NCBI GenBank assembly: GCA_963682025.1
Contig: OY821519.1
Coordinates: forward strand, 157,555,178-157,619,177
From: Cordilura impudica
Taxonomy: Eukaryota; Arthropoda; Insecta; Diptera; Scathophagidae
Length of the DNA stretch: 64,000 nt
Reading direction: 5' to 3'
The position numbers and the translations under genes are program-made. How positions within the stretch are numbered: position 1 is the first letter of the stretch; every line of letters starts with the position of its first letter. Of this stretch, positions 1 through 12,198 are shown in pieces. The notes below the pieces were generated by a model. That model saw nothing but the letters and a program-made list of their open reading frames with translations. It had not been told where the DNA came from and did not search any database.

Positions 1-196
1 GTTGGTAGATTTTTTCCCAAATTGACGTTCGTATGAAATATTACCTACACGTTCACATCCATAACTCAAAAACTATCGATCGGGTTTAATCGGTTCAAAA
101 GTTAGGGCATTTTTGTCCAAATTTTGGAGCATTTTTCCATTTTTTTCATGATTTTGTCCAAGAATATTACTTTCATGGCCATTTTTTTGGCTCAAT
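1..196 (+). repeat. Left terminal inverted repeat
   Basis: Inverted match to 1557-1799 with an internal deletion of about 59 bp near position 90. Confidence 0.8.
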
Positions 197-443
197 TTTT
201 TTGATTTACGAAGCTTACGAACCTTACGATAGACTGGTTTGTGTGTCTTCTGCACTTTAACGAGCTTCCGTTTAGACATTTGTTTGACACTTTAGACAAA
301 TCAACCACCACTGGACCACGATCAACTACCGGAAAGTTGAGCTCAAAAATTGCTGATTGTGAAAATCTTCCGGTATGTAATTTTTATAGCTGATTCTTTA
401 CCATTTTTTATTCTATTTTTTAGCTTTTATGTTTTGTTTTCAG

Positions 444-1307
444 GTGGTAACCGATTTTGAGGAAATCGCTTTGGAAAATATGCCTCCTGGTGATTTAAAT
501 CCAGAAGAATTATCTACTGATTCGAGGTACTTGATGTAAATGGCCAATGCAATTTCTAATGGTGTGGTTCCTGCGGATTTGTCTCACATAAAACCAGGGC
601 CAATTGCACATTCTCGTTGGCTGACCAAAGCCAATAGATTATTACGGTTGTATGTGACAACTAATAATCCAACTGAAAATTTAAAAATTCTGGCTAACTA
701 TATAATAAAAGTATACACGCCAATGTATTTCAATGTTAAGTATTATAGCTCTGCCGCATACGGTAGTACATTACTTTTTAAATTTATTACTTGGACACGA
801 TTTTTACCACCGAATTTACTTGGAGTTGTAAATACAGTAATTCAAGATAATCCATATTTTGCACACTCAGAAAATATCTTACTATCTATGTTGTTTGATG
901 ATAGAATGGAAAAACGAAACATTGCTATAAAGAAGATTTTACATTACCGAAGAGATATTGTCGACCCAACGGAACTTAGAGTTTATAAAAAATCTCTTAT
1001 AAACTTTAATTGTACGGAATATACAAATATGATTGATTTAAATGACGATACCATTTTATTCGAACCACCGTTTACGCAAAGTTATTCGTATGAACATTTG
1101 GAGGGATATTTAAATTACGAAGTGCCACCGTTCGATGATCCACAAATTCCTTTACACATTCAAGGAACGGAAAGACATGTCCAATTGCTGGCTGCCACTG
1201 CTAAACGAGTTGCAGGAAAGAATGTAGAAGGCGCTATGGCGACGACATTAGAGAGCCGTACGAAAACACCCAGACTTGAAAGCAAACAAGACTTTCAAAA
1301 AAAATAA
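444..1307 (+). pseudogene. Orphan transposon-associated protein, nonsense-interrupted
   Basis: The frame opens after a good 3' splice site (tttgttttcag, ending at 443) and runs to 1307. A TAA at 537-539 interrupts it; the next codon is ATG, giving a 255-codon ORF from 540. The upstream codons read in the same frame, so I think the stop is a mutation rather than the true start lying at 540. The protein contains PGPIAHSRWLTKANRLLRLY and resembles, from memory, uncharacterised proteins common in insect genomes. No catalytic motif is recognisable. Its position between long inverted repeats suggests a transposon-borne gene. Function unknown. Confidence 0.6.
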
Positions 1308-1556
1308 TGTTTTTTTCACATTTTGTCTTTTACTACACTCAAATTGAATTTTTTTTTGATAATAGGTTGATAGATACTTTATTATCTCTTAATTTGAATT
1401 TTTGTACAAAAAAAAATAAAAAGGGAAAAAAAATCAAAAATTTGGTTGTATGTGTTATTTTGTTTTAGCAATATCGCATGAATTAATCAACCGAATTCGA
1501 TAAATTTGGGCTTAAATTCTTCGTTTTGAATTGTAAATTGAATTAAATAATGGATT

Positions 1557-1799
1557 AAGCCAAAAAAATGGCCATGAAAGTAATATTCTTGGACAAAATC
1601 ATGAAAAAAGTGGAAAAATGCTCCAAAATTTGGACAAAAATGGCCGTAACTTTTGAACCGTTGGATCAATGTTGGAGATGTTAAATTGATCAAAATGAGC
1701 TCACCTTTCCAACGCGCCTAAACCCGATCGATAGTTTTTGAGTTATGGATGTGAACGTGTAGGTAATATTTCATACGAACGTCAATTTGGGAAAAAAAA
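1557..1799 (-). repeat. Right terminal inverted repeat
   Basis: Inverted match to 1-196. This arm is the longer, presumably more complete version. Confidence 0.8.
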
Positions 1800-1840
1800 T
1801 CTACCAACAAAAAGTAGGGGACTTGATTTTAACGATAGAG

Positions 1841-2668
1841 GTATGGTTCCTTCGGCAAATTTTCATGGAATAACCCATAGAATACGGAAATCATAGGGAA
1901 ATTGGTGAATTTTTTCACTCCCTACAAATCGACCCGCCCTAATATATATATAGATTTGTTGGGAGGCAAAAAAATCGCTCAAGTGACAAGGAAAATCATA
2001 TTCTAGGGATCAAAATAAGAAACTTTGCCCAAGGAACCATACCTCTATAACAAGTTCTGATGTCCGGACTTTTGACCTGTCGGTCTGTCTGTCTGCCATG
2101 GGGCAACACCATTCCCCCTCATGTAATTGATCTGAAACTTGGCCCATAGTCTTGTTGTGTCTACGGATTAATTTTGGGGTAGTCACGCAGTCACGATTAG
2201 TCACGCATAGTCACGGAGTGATCTTAAAGTTATTTACCCTCATCCGATCGATCTTTTTGAATAACATAACATAGTCAAGGCGTATGATTTTTATTTATTA
2301 AAAGAGTAGAAGATACGTATACGTATGAGTGTTAATTTTAATATTAAATCAAACATAATCAGCCCAATTCTAAACAAAACATGATTTTTGAAATGTTTGT
2401 ATGGGGAACCCCCAGGGGGTTCCTGGGGGTGTGCCACTGGCATGGGTGGGTCGGCCTTCCAAAGTTAGTGGGGGTTGATCATACATTTGGATTCGATTGG
2501 GGCACTCTAAATGGGTCAAAGTGAGACAGACAGACAGACAGGTCAACAGTCGGGACATCAGAATTCGTTTGAGGTATGGTTCCTCGGGCAAAGTTTCTTA
2601 TTTTGATCCCTAGAATACGATTTTCCTTGTCACTTGGGCGATTTTTAAATGAACCCGCCCTAATATAT
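1841..2668. repeat. Foldback-like repeat cluster with (GTCT)n cores
   Basis: Three copies of one terminal module lie here: about 1841-1947 (plus orientation, diverged), 1965-2095 (minus) and 2515-2668 (plus). Each has the block around aggtatggttcct followed by a caagtgacaagg or cttgtcactt segment. Two carry (GTCT)n or (AGAC)n microsatellites. The string acccgccctaatatatat borders the cluster at 1930 and at 2651 in direct orientation. Between 2405 and 2435 there is a GC-rich hairpin. I read this as nested non-autonomous elements. No coding capacity is seen. Confidence 0.6.
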
Positions 2669-2727
2669 ATTTATATATGTAGATTTATATACATATATAT
2701 ATTTATTTATTTATATATATTTATTTA

Positions 2728-2770
<43 letters not shown>

Positions 2771-2800
2771 TATTTATATTATATATATATTTATTTATAT
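2669..2800. repeat. (AT)n / TTTA microsatellite
   Basis: A simple TA and TTTATA tract of about 130 bp, immediately downstream of the E(bx) splice donor at 2805/2804 on the minus strand. The Ile/Tyr-rich ORF across it is an artefact. Confidence 0.95.
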
Positions 2801-2805
2801 TTTAC

Positions 2806-3177
2806 CTTGGGGAGATGCCCTTACTGCATCGTTAGACTTTTTTTGCTGACTAGCAGCGACTACACGTTGTATTTTAAGTTGATGTTCAATTTTTTCCTTT
2901 GCATCTTCACTTGATGATTTTACAGTGGGCAAGCTCTTAAGATAACCTCCGTTACTGGAAGTAACACTGGTCGATATCGGTTCACTTTGTCGTTGTTGTG
3001 CAACAGAACGAGTTGTTGTCATCAGTTTCGATTTTTCAATCTTTTCGCCGATAAATTTTATTTCCCATAGCTCCAATTTATCTTCGTCCACCCATTCTTC
3101 AGAGATTTGAGGTTCAGTTGGTTGTGGAGACTCGGCACGTTTTCTTTTACGTAAACCAGAACGGATTGAAGTTACCT
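2806..3177 (-). CDS. E(bx): E(bx)/NURF301 internal coding exon
   Basis: The exon follows the one at 3240-7223. The 62-bp intron has donor gtaagaaag (from 3239) and acceptor attcgcag (ending at 3178). Splicing gives the continuous reading KTIREVTSIRSGLRKRKRAE and then DEDKLELWEIKF, which matches fly Nurf301. The exon ends at 2806 before gtaaaata. It encodes a basic, low-complexity linker region between the N-terminal DDT/PHD module and the distal parts of the protein, which are outside the window. The following intron holds the repeats at 1-2800. Confidence 0.85.
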
Positions 3178-3239
3178 CTGCGAATAGATAAATAAATATA
3201 AGATTGCACTGAAAACGTCACAAGATATTTCTTTCTTAC

Positions 3240-6200
3240 CTCGGATTGTTTTTGGCAGTTCCAGGGGTATAACCACCTTTCGCCGCAAATATTGTGTACG
3301 TTCGCTATAACGTCCAGAATTCCTTACTTTTAATAATTCTAAAGTAACGATTTCATTCTCTGTATTTAATTGATGCTTGCCATCGGCGGAAGGTGGCTTA
3401 GCAATCATGTCATCCCACCGCAGACAACACCACAAAATACGAAGTTGAAGGGCGATGGCAGATAATGTCGTAGCGTTGGAAGTGCGATATGACCAACATG
3501 TCTTAAACAGGGGCCTTGAGCATTGATATGGCCATACTAATTGATTATTCTTTGCCAACTGATGGAATCCAATGGCGGGAATTTTCCCCCCCACCCGTGC
3601 TATTCGCATAAGCTCGTGACGAGGTAACACAAATAAGTTTCTTTTGAGCTTATGTGTAAAGAAGCTAGATATAAGAGGAAACTTCGAATAAGGGCGGATG
3701 TTTTTGACAGCGGCTTTATCAACAGTTTCATCACCGACAGACAGTTCTGTGCATTTTTGAGCAATCATTGTAATGTCTTGAACAAGATATATACGTCCAC
3801 GTGTCGACGTTGATGAGAAAATACGTTCCTTGCCATTGGGATAAAACTCCTTTTCATACTTTGTAACATCTTCGCGTTTTGCAATGCGCTGATGAATAGG
3901 AAAGCGACGGTTCTGCTTCTTTTGGGTCACATCACACGTTAGTGTCTGATCAAGAACATCCTTGGTGCCAATATACGTTTTATTTCTCGTTTTTGAATTT
4001 TTCTTGTTTCGCTTTCCCAGCTGGTATTCGGTTGACTCATCGACTAAGCCCAGGTTAGTTGTTGCTGCCGTTAGTGAACCATCGTTTGTGGTTTCAGAAC
4101 TTTCTACTTCCACATTACTACAAACATCCAAATTATCAATAAAATCCATTTTATCTTCAGCGCCAAATACACTGGTGCTATTGTCAGTAGAATCAATTTC
4201 CGATTTTATTGTTGCATCTTTTTCAGTTAAGTTGGAGTTTTCTTTCGATACAAAACACTCATGTAAGAGTTTATCATCGAATGGAATAGCTGTATTTCGA
4301 GCATGTTCCCAATCACTCGTCAAATCCATTGGTGTATCATCCAACCACTTGTAGTCTTCAACATCGTCTACTGACGATGAAATACATTCCTTTTTTCCCT
4401 CTGTAAGCTTTTGTTCAAGTATTGAGGGCTTCTTAATAGCGCCGAGTATAGCAGCTACGGTTTCTTTGCAGCCATTTCCAGCCATATGAGCTTTTCGCAA
4501 GAGTAGTAATAACTCCTTCTTGGCTCTGGCTTTTTGCAAGCATAATGGCGAGTAACAAGTATTTTGTGTAATTTGTGATACAGCATTGGAATTTGTGTTA
4601 CACTCTTTGGTATAGCAGCGGTACTGTTTGGCAAAACGATTTAGTTGGCTGAATTGTAAACGTACGCTTTGTATTTTCTTGGCCAATGAGTTCACAAGAT
4701 CGATATTGACACTGGTGCTATTTTGCGTCGATGCACCAGATTTAGAAGAGTCCACTAATCGCAATAATCGTTTTTCTAGAAAAGTCTTACGATCTAAGAG
4801 ACATCCGTTGCTACCAGGAGTTGGGGCTGAAGAGGATAATTTTGTCACTGGAGTTTCTAAATCTTCTTGCTTAACTGCCGTTTGCTCCTCGGCTTCTTTG
4901 AGACGAACGCGGCGAGATAGAAAATCATCCAAGCAACTTTTTTTGGCAATCTTTGGATATATAAGTCTACCGGCTGTATTGAGAGACTTGGAAACATCTA
5001 TAATGCCAATATATTTTATATCAATATTATGTACTTTAACATTTTTATAGTTCTCCAAATATCTATAGTTATGCCCTTGTACAGCATTAGTTTCACACTG
5101 CAATATAAATTTGTAAGTACGTGGATCAACAGTGACGATTTCGTCAACATCAATGCCGTTCGAATAATGGACATTTATTTTAAAGGGCATCATTGCCTGA
5201 CCGCGAATGGCCGAACGTCTAATACGTCCGCAACGTCGACTGGAAGAAAGCCACATCCATCCCCATTGACCATGAACACGATACTCCTCCCCTTTTTGTT
5301 TCCACACTTGATGCTTCAGACCCAATGTATACTTGATGTAATTAAAAGCCAATCGATTACGCTCTTCTTCATCGTCACGTTCGCGTTTTTCACGCTTCTC
5401 AATTTTTTTACGCTCTTCTCGTTCTGTAGCTGTTATGCGCCGTAAAGCCGTATGTCCCAATTGTTCATGCCATACATTGGCAAATACCACATTTTTTATG
5501 GAAGACTGCAATAGCAACAACACTAGAGCAAAATCGCTTGGTTTGCGACAACTCATCAACGCCGAAGTCCAAATTTTCTTGAGAAAGCTCCAATTTGGAT
5601 TGAGGAAAGGAGGTGAAATGTTTTGTTCCAAAGATATAAGTGTTTGACGTAATGTAGTAATGATACTATCTGAAGTACCCATTGTTACTCCCATCCATTT
5701 AAATTCAGATGCTGTAGTTAGTGAGAATTTATGCGATAAATGGCGTCGTTTATCACGCTCTTCATTTCTCTGTGGCTTATTTAACGCTATAGTATTCGAT
5801 GTATATTGATTAACATAAACTTTGAATGTGTTTTCCATACCCAGCTTAAAGTACTGAGTACCGTTTGAAAGTTGTAATGATTTCTGTCGCGTAATTATCT
5901 TATTCTCCGGCAATTTAGACTCTATGTCATCACTTATAGTTCTGTCCACTCCATCAATATCTTCGTTTTCACTATCCTCTCCATCTCCGATACTGTAATC
6001 ATCTTTGCTTTCATTTATAACCAATTCGTTTTCCGTTTCAATGTAAGACTTCTTGTGGTGCTTATGTTCATTTGTAAGATTTTCTGTAATTCTGAGCTGT
6101 CTAATTATTTCATCTTTTTGTTCAATCAGCTGAGAATAAAGCCGAACTTCTAAATCATCTCCATCGATCACTTTCAATAGTGATTCAAATTTTGCAATTG

Positions 6201-7223
6201 AACTGTAGTACCAAACATTTTCACCAGGTTGATCTTCAACAAATATTCTTCGTGCAATGAACCAAAACTTTCTACCGTGTCTGTCCAATCCAAGAATATC
6301 ATGTCGAATGAGTACGCCTTGCTTCTCTTGTGGCAAAACGCAATCTACAACACCACCCACTTTATGAGCTTTACAAATTCCGCACTGCCAGTCTTCGGTG
6401 GGGACATCTATCATTGGGGGTTCCACACACTCTAAATGATAAACAGCTGGGCATGTTTCACAGCACAGCAAGTCCCCCAATCTATGACAAACGCGACAGT
6501 GGTCGTCATAATGAATGGGGCCTTCCTGCAACATAACATCACGAATGGCATTTGTTGTAAGAAACTGATCGGTCAAAAACTGCAATACGCTCACGCGATC
6601 CAAAACGCCTGTGTACGGATACTCCCCAGAAGACAATATTTTATAAACACCACGATCAAACGAATCATCACTTTCGACATAACTTCGCAGAACTTCCGGC
6701 CATGTAATGGCATCAATTAAATATAAACTTATGTTTACAGTATCTTTTTGATCCAACGGACTAAAGTGCGTTCCTTGTACATCTTCCTCGCGTAGTATAG
6801 CCTTTAAAAGCATTATATGTACATCGGTAAGTAGAGCACTTTGTTCATCACAAACCAACGCAGCGCTAAAGTCTTCAAAACGAAACGGTGACAGTCGCAC
6901 TAAATGTCGAAATCTTCTAAGGACTTCGTAAACTGCAAGTGCGCCCAATACATGATTATTATCAATTAACAAATCATGCGACGATTCAGGAAGTTTCAAT
7001 GGTGCAAATTCGCGATCCTGTAGCCATATTGGATCAGGGCTAGGTGGTCGATGAGGTCTACCGATACCTGTTTGAGTAAAGCTACAAATCGAAAATTCCG
7101 ATTCACTTTCATTACCACCATCAAGACTGTCTTCCTCTGAATTTGACATTAAAATATCGTCATCATCGCTTTTTTCAGATGAGTCTCCAAAGTCCGAACC
7201 ATAGTGGTATTCGGATTCATAAC
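3240..7223 (-). CDS. E(bx): E(bx)/NURF301 (BPTF orthologue), large N-terminal exon
   Basis: This is the large, BPTF-type subunit of the nuclear NURF (ISWI) remodelling complex. The exon starts after acceptor tgtctatag (ending at 7224) with the Gly codon of GYESEYHYGSDFG; a methionine three codons further out is intronic. Residues below are counted from that methionine. An acidic patch lies at about 20-45. The DDT domain is at about 93-153, with YEVLRRFRHLVRLSPFRFED. A PHD finger is at about 247-292, starting CRVCHRLGDLLCCETCP. WHIM-type motifs follow, with NVWHEQLGHT and GQWGWMWLSSSRR. About 1330 codons are open and well conserved, so the gene looks functional. The C-terminal PHD fingers and bromodomain lie beyond the left edge. 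The first exon is not found before 64000. Confidence 0.93.
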
Positions 7224-7939
7224 CTATAGACAAGTTTTATTTTGAAAAAGAAATTTTTTATAAATTATTTTTTTATTAAAGAATTTTTTTATATGAAAAT
7301 AATTGACTTAATCTATAAAATTATTTAAGAACTAGTTAACTATAGTGAACAACATTAATAGAAGTAATATAATTAATAATTTAATCAACAATTAGATTTG
7401 ACACAACATATTGCTATTAAAACTGTCCGCAATAAAGGTTGAAATAACTAAAATTTAAACTGGAATGAAGAAAAATTATTTCAAAGAATCCTTCCATTTC
7501 ACTCACGCGGTCCTAAGTAAAATTAGGAGATCACAAAATGTTGTCCAAAATATGAAACATCGTAATGGGTTGATATCTTTTAGAGGCGAAGTGTGTCCTG
7601 ATCTAAATGTAAAACAAAATGCGCATTGGATTGAAATATATCAAAATTAGCGCTTAATTGAAAATTTTTCAATTATGGATTCATATCAAGTAAAATAGCA
7701 TAAAATTTTAAATCAATAACTGCCAAGCAATTGTTCTACGTTCTTTAATTTTTCTCTTATTTTGGTGTCAAAGTTTAATATTTTATTCTGTTTTTATTAA
7801 ATGATAAAAAATCTAATTTTAATAAATTTCAAGTGGTTATTTCTTGAGCAAAATCTTCTACAAGAAAAACGTCTATGATTGAGTCTTCAATTGTAGGTAT
7901 TTGAGAATATATTTTATTAATATTTTGTTAAGCAAAATG

Positions 7940-8305
7940 CATGATTGCTTAGTTTTTCAGCTATAACACAAAAACCATTGATGATTTCTCATTTCATTCT
8001 TCAGCAAATTAAGTTGGGCTAATTTTATCGACTGAAATCTTCAAAAAAATTTCCCCTGTTTTTAAATAAATTTCTGAATAACTTACGTATATTTATTATT
8101 TATTAGTAGATTAGAAGAGACGCTTACATATGAGCGATATTTTTTTTAAATCAAACATACATCAGTATTTTTACTCTATTTTTTACATCGATATATTAAT
8201 AAAAATTATTTATTTAAGCCTTAGCTACAATTTTGGTGAAGAATGAAATAAAAAGTCATGAGTTATAGTTGAAAAACTAAGCAAAACTAAGCAAACATCA
8301 ATATA
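7940..8305. repeat. Small inverted-repeat (MITE-like) element
   Basis: The segment gcttagtttttcagctataa at 7948 recurs inverted near 8290, and both arms continue into a copy of tttcattcttca. The interior (8085-8175) resembles 2275-2355 of the foldback cluster, including the shared aaatcaaacat block. Together these make a related non-autonomous element, diverged. Confidence 0.5.
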
Positions 8306-8506
8306 AGGAAAAAATATAAAATGTCATTAAGAAACTCCAAACTCTTTGGATGTTTTACTATTTTTCACCCTCCCAGATAATGAACCCGAAAATGTTTCAC
8401 TGTTATTTAACAAAATTTCTTAAATTTTGTCTACTACACACGCGGGGGTAATATCAACAATGGGAATACAAGTGCATACTCAACTCTTGCAATCCAAGGA
8501 ACAAAT

Positions 8507-8605
8507 TCATTATCAATATAATACATTATCAATATAATACATTATCAATATAATACATTATCAATATAATACATTATTAATACATAACATTATCAATATA
8601 ATCCC
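8507..8605. repeat. Tandem repeat, 16-bp unit
   Basis: About five head-to-tail copies of a unit like attatcaatataatac. The last copies are degenerate. Confidence 0.85.
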
Positions 8606-8737
8606 ACAAATTCTGTGACTGATTTTTCTTATGACCCAGAAAGCGCTGTAGTGTGAATCATAATCGGTATAGTCATGTCTTCGAAAGAGATACAGAACAA
8701 TTCAAAAACTATGTTCTTCCTGCACTACCAAAACTCA

Positions 8738-8966
8738 AAAGCTAACCAAACTTTTTGGTAGAATGGAAACAAATGTTAGCCCACGATTCAATTGTCTTCA
8801 ACTGTGTAAAGCTGATAACGAAGAATTTAAGGATTATGCTAGTCGCGTAAATCTTCAATGCGAACTTTTTTTTTAACTTAATCAATTCAAGGTAGATCAA
8901 TTTAAGTTCTTAATTTTTGTATAAGGCCTTAAGTCCAACAAAGATACACGTCAGGCAATCGCCGTG
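8738..8966 (+). pseudogene. LTR-retrotransposon gag relic
   Basis: One frame reads KLTKLFGRMETN, then FNCLQLCKADNEEFKDYASR. After a break it reads VDQFKFLIFV and GLKSNKDTRQ. This pattern is typical of gag capsid regions of insect Gypsy-type elements. Stops and frame breaks are present and no pol follows, because the I-like LINE begins at about 8967. Family assignment is from motif memory only. Confidence 0.5.
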
Positions 8967-9142
8967 TAAAGACATGTGTTTAACTATCGGCTTTTTTGCG
9001 TTTGTAGACTTCGGTGTGTTTCTCTACAAAAAAGAGAGAGATAAACTGTAAAAGTTTTGCTTTGCTATTTTACTTTACCCTAGTTTTTGTTTCTTAGAGT
9101 AACATTTAAATAATTTAATAAATCGAATCGTGAGTGGGCAAT

Positions 9143-10466
9143 ATGGACGGGGTTCATCCCCCGGACTATAACCGGTTTAGGGAACTTGTCTCCTCATCCG
9201 GAAAGGGCAAACTCAACAGAAACAAACGACCTCGAGTAGATAATTTTATACCCCTACCAGAAACAACAGACAATCAACTCAACCTCCCACGTTATTTGGT
9301 TGCATCAACTGTGTCAATGAACGAAAACGTTGAGGCTCCCCCATTAGCATCGCATAACGTATTTCAGGTGGAAAGAGGATTAGACTATATATCACGAGAC
9401 CGACTAGAAGTTAAGGAAATGAGAAGGGGCGATTTACTTATTAAGGTACCAAATAATAAAACGGCTGAAAAATTTTTAAAAGCTTACTTCATCGATAGTA
9501 TTGCTGTAAAAATTGCAATGCACAAAACTCTAAGCACCGTACAGGGTAGAATTTTTTCAAGAAAGATTAAGTACATCCCTCAAGAGGAACTACAACAGTT
9601 GCTCCAAGATCAAAAAGTAGTTGAGGTACGCAAAATTACTAAGGAAAATGATCAAATAGTCGCAACAGGTGCAGCTATAATCACTTTTGACCTCATCGTC
9701 CAGATTTTTTTAAACTTGGCTGGGAGAGAGTTCCAGTCGCCGAATACATCCCCAACCCTATGAGATGCATAAATTGCCAAAGACTGGGTCACACCAAAAA
9801 GTGATGCAGAAACGTTCAGCTATGCCGTGATTGTGGTCAAAGTGAAATACATGAATCTTGTAATAGAAAATATTGTGTAAACTGCCAAATTGAAAGCCAT
9901 CCATCCTATGACCCAGAATGAACCTTTTGGAAACATAAATCAGTCAATTATATAAGAATAACAAGATGTACGATACGAGCAGCTTTTTAATGACAATCCC
10001 ACCCTTAATACGCTTAAACCAGTTTCAAGAAAATTCTACGTACGCACAAATTTTAAACGCCGATACCACTTCATCCAAACAGAATTCTGCACAAAAAATA
10101 CCTATGCTAAACAAAACAAATCCTACAAAAGATCAAATACAACCAGCAGACAAAATAGAAAATGATACAGCATATACTCTCCCAAAAAATATTGACATCG
10201 ACATAGCAACACAGCCAACAAAAACACAAACCACATCAACCGTTAACAACGCAGAAATTAAAAATAAACTAGCAAACACTATAAAAAAACCTTTAAGCAG
10301 CACTCAATCAAAAACAACAAATAACAACAAATCGACAAATGCAAATAATACAACAGACACAATTCACTCAACAGTTTTAGTGTCTTATTCTAAAACAATT
10401 TCAATCAATAAGAAAACAAACACACACAACCATAACGCAACAATAAATGAATCAAACAAAAAATGA
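9143..10466 (+). pseudogene. I-like LINE ORF1 (gag-like), copy 1
   Basis: The start is the ATG at 9143, preceding DGVHPPDYNRFREL, which matches MNGVDPPFHNRFR in copy 2. The first open part ends at 9763. The CCHC knuckle region (CINCQRLGHTKK, then CRDCGQ and CVNCQ) spans about 9765-9925 in another frame with stops. The Thr/Asn-rich C-terminal region is open at 9966-10466. The product of an intact copy would be an RNA-binding ORF1p. At least one frameshift and two stops make this copy dead. Confidence 0.75.
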
Positions 10467-10716
10467 TTCTTTTGAGGATGACTGGATTTTTAGTGACGAT
10501 AAAAGTGATAATTACTTCAAAGCATATACCGATGAAGATATTACTGAAGAAATGATTATACAAGATATCAATGACGGTTTGGGATTAAACTCCCCAACAG
10601 AAAATATTAACGCAGATGTACGAAAATGTTTCGCAGCTAAGTGTAATCATCACTCCTAAAACTGTGAAGAGTACAATGAAACAGCCCCCAGGGGGTAATA
10701 CGAAAAAATAAACTTT

Positions 10717-11422
10717 ATGATTATAAACCTAAACATTTCTATACTTCGGTGGAATTTACAAGGTTTTATTAACAACAAATTTGCATTGGAGCTCCTAGTT
10801 GCAAGGCATAACCCAAATATAATAGTATTGCAAGAAACACATATAGTAAAAAAAAAATCTACATTTGTTACATCTTCCGGGGTTTCGAGTTTTTCACCAT
10901 AACAACAGTGACTACGATTATGCAAAATCAGGTATAGCTATATTAGTCAAGAACAACTTGAACGTCGCACACCATATTAAATCCACTAATAGCTTGCTAT
11001 TCCAAACAATAGTAATAAGTGCAAACGAAGATCTCTATATCACTAATGTACACAAGGAGGGGCACATTAATTTATCCAATTTGATTGTAAATGATATACC
11101 AATTAGTGAAAATGCACATCAGATATTAATAGGAGACTTAAATTCGCAAAATATTTTGTGGGGTTCTTCCTCTAACTCACCAAACGGCGGAATCTTTGAA
11201 GATTTTGCGAACGATAATAACCTGGTAATTTTAAACGATGGTTCTCCTACTCTACTTAACACCAGAAATGCATTAACTGCTGTAGATGTCACCATGTCTT
11301 CCGCTAACTTCGCTCCTTACTTGAAATGGACATGTTTGTTTATGCCGGAAGTTGCTGATCACTTCCCCATTAAAATTACAAATGATGTCGATCTGATCAC
11401 AAGAAAATTTTCACCTTGTTAA
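10717..11422 (+). pseudogene. I-like LINE ORF2, endonuclease part, copy 1
   Basis: ORF2 starts at the ATG at 10717 (MIINLNISILRWNLQGF). It shows APE-type endonuclease signatures: LQETHIV, GDLNSQNILWGS and the terminal DHFPIKI. A frameshift at about 10855 separates the first 46 codons from the rest. Sequence similarity to copy 2 stops at about 11420, which I take as the insertion or deletion point of the next LINE. Confidence 0.8.
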
Positions 11423-12198
11423 TTAACCCAAAATCATATATATTTGCCCTCGAATTCTTCAGTTATATAAATTATCTTAAGAAATTTTCAATAAAAATTA
11501 AAATAGCATTTGCCAATATAAATCACTACTAATCCAAAAAGCAACAATTTAAAATTAAAAAAGTAATCAAAATTAACTGCAGTTTAAAAGTAAAAACAAA
11601 AGTAAACAAGTGTAGTAAAATCAATATAAAAAAATATTAAACTCAGTAAATTAAACACAGTGGGAGTTAATTGTACTTTTTATTATAATTGAAATTGAAA
11701 CTCAAATAGCAGCAAAACAGCTACAACAACAACAACGACAATTAAAAAAAGATTACGTTTATTTAATTGTACAAAAACTAATTTGATAGACAGAAAAGAA
11801 TTAAGCCAAAGGCTGACGTGAAAATTGAGGCTCCACACTTTTTTGCTTCAAACGTATGATATATTTACCTAAAGCGGACGGTTTGTAACTGGAGGTAGTT
11901 TATGGTGTCTGGATGGAAAAGCATTCGAAGTTTTTTGGTTTTTCGTGGTTAAAATAAAATATTATAAATTTTATTCCTTAATTTTGCAAAAAGAAGAGGA
12001 AAAAAAGGAAAAAACACTCAAACACTGTAAGGAGAGCTGAAGTTAATGTATGTATTTGTCAAAACTAAAAAATAATAAATAACATCAGCTGAGAGGTATT
12101 ATTGTAATCCACTAAAGAGCAATAGCATTTTTATACTGCTGGTAATAAAACTTATTGTGAATGAATAATATATATATTAAATAAGAACGCCTAAAAGT
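11423..12198 (+). other. Presumed LINE 5' UTR, no gene
   Basis: About 775 bp of A-rich DNA with a (CAA)n run near 11725. No ORF of note. It precedes ORF1 of the LINE and is taken as its 5' UTR. Confidence 0.45.

Larger units (their letters stand above)
1..1799 (+). mobile_element. Long-TIR DNA element with one orphan ORF family
   Basis: Positions 1-196 and 1557-1799 are inverted copies of each other: the element opens with gttggtagattttttcccaa and closes with the reverse complement. The left arm lacks about 59 bp present in the right arm. Between them lies one damaged coding region (444-1307). Arms of about 240 bp and a single ORF suggest a DNA transposon of about 1.8 kb. The left end coincides with the window edge, so no target-site duplication can be tested and I do not assign a superfamily. 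It lies in the E(bx) intron downstream of the exon at 2806-3177. Confidence 0.7.
7234..8640. other. E(bx) intron: AT-rich, mostly unrecognised
   Basis: This intronic stretch has no gene I can support. It contains an inverted-repeat element at 7940-8305 and a short tandem array at 8507-8605. The 61-codon ORF at 7465-7650 has no recognisable features. Confidence 0.6.

Noticed and set aside
540..1307. An intact 255-residue host gene
   Set aside because: The coding frame extends upstream through a stop to a splice acceptor, and the whole is flanked by long inverted repeats, so it is a damaged transposon gene.
2576..2914. 112-codon ORF rich in Ile/Tyr on the plus strand
   Set aside because: It is the translation of the (AT)n microsatellite and the antisense of an E(bx) exon.
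7224..7233. Methionine MSI as the start of E(bx)
   Set aside because: It lies upstream of a good acceptor (tgtctatag). The fly orthologue has further N-terminal sequence before GYESEY, so the Met is intronic.
8507..8605. CRISPR-like array
   Set aside because: Head-to-tail repeats without unique spacers, in a eukaryotic intron; an ordinary short tandem repeat.
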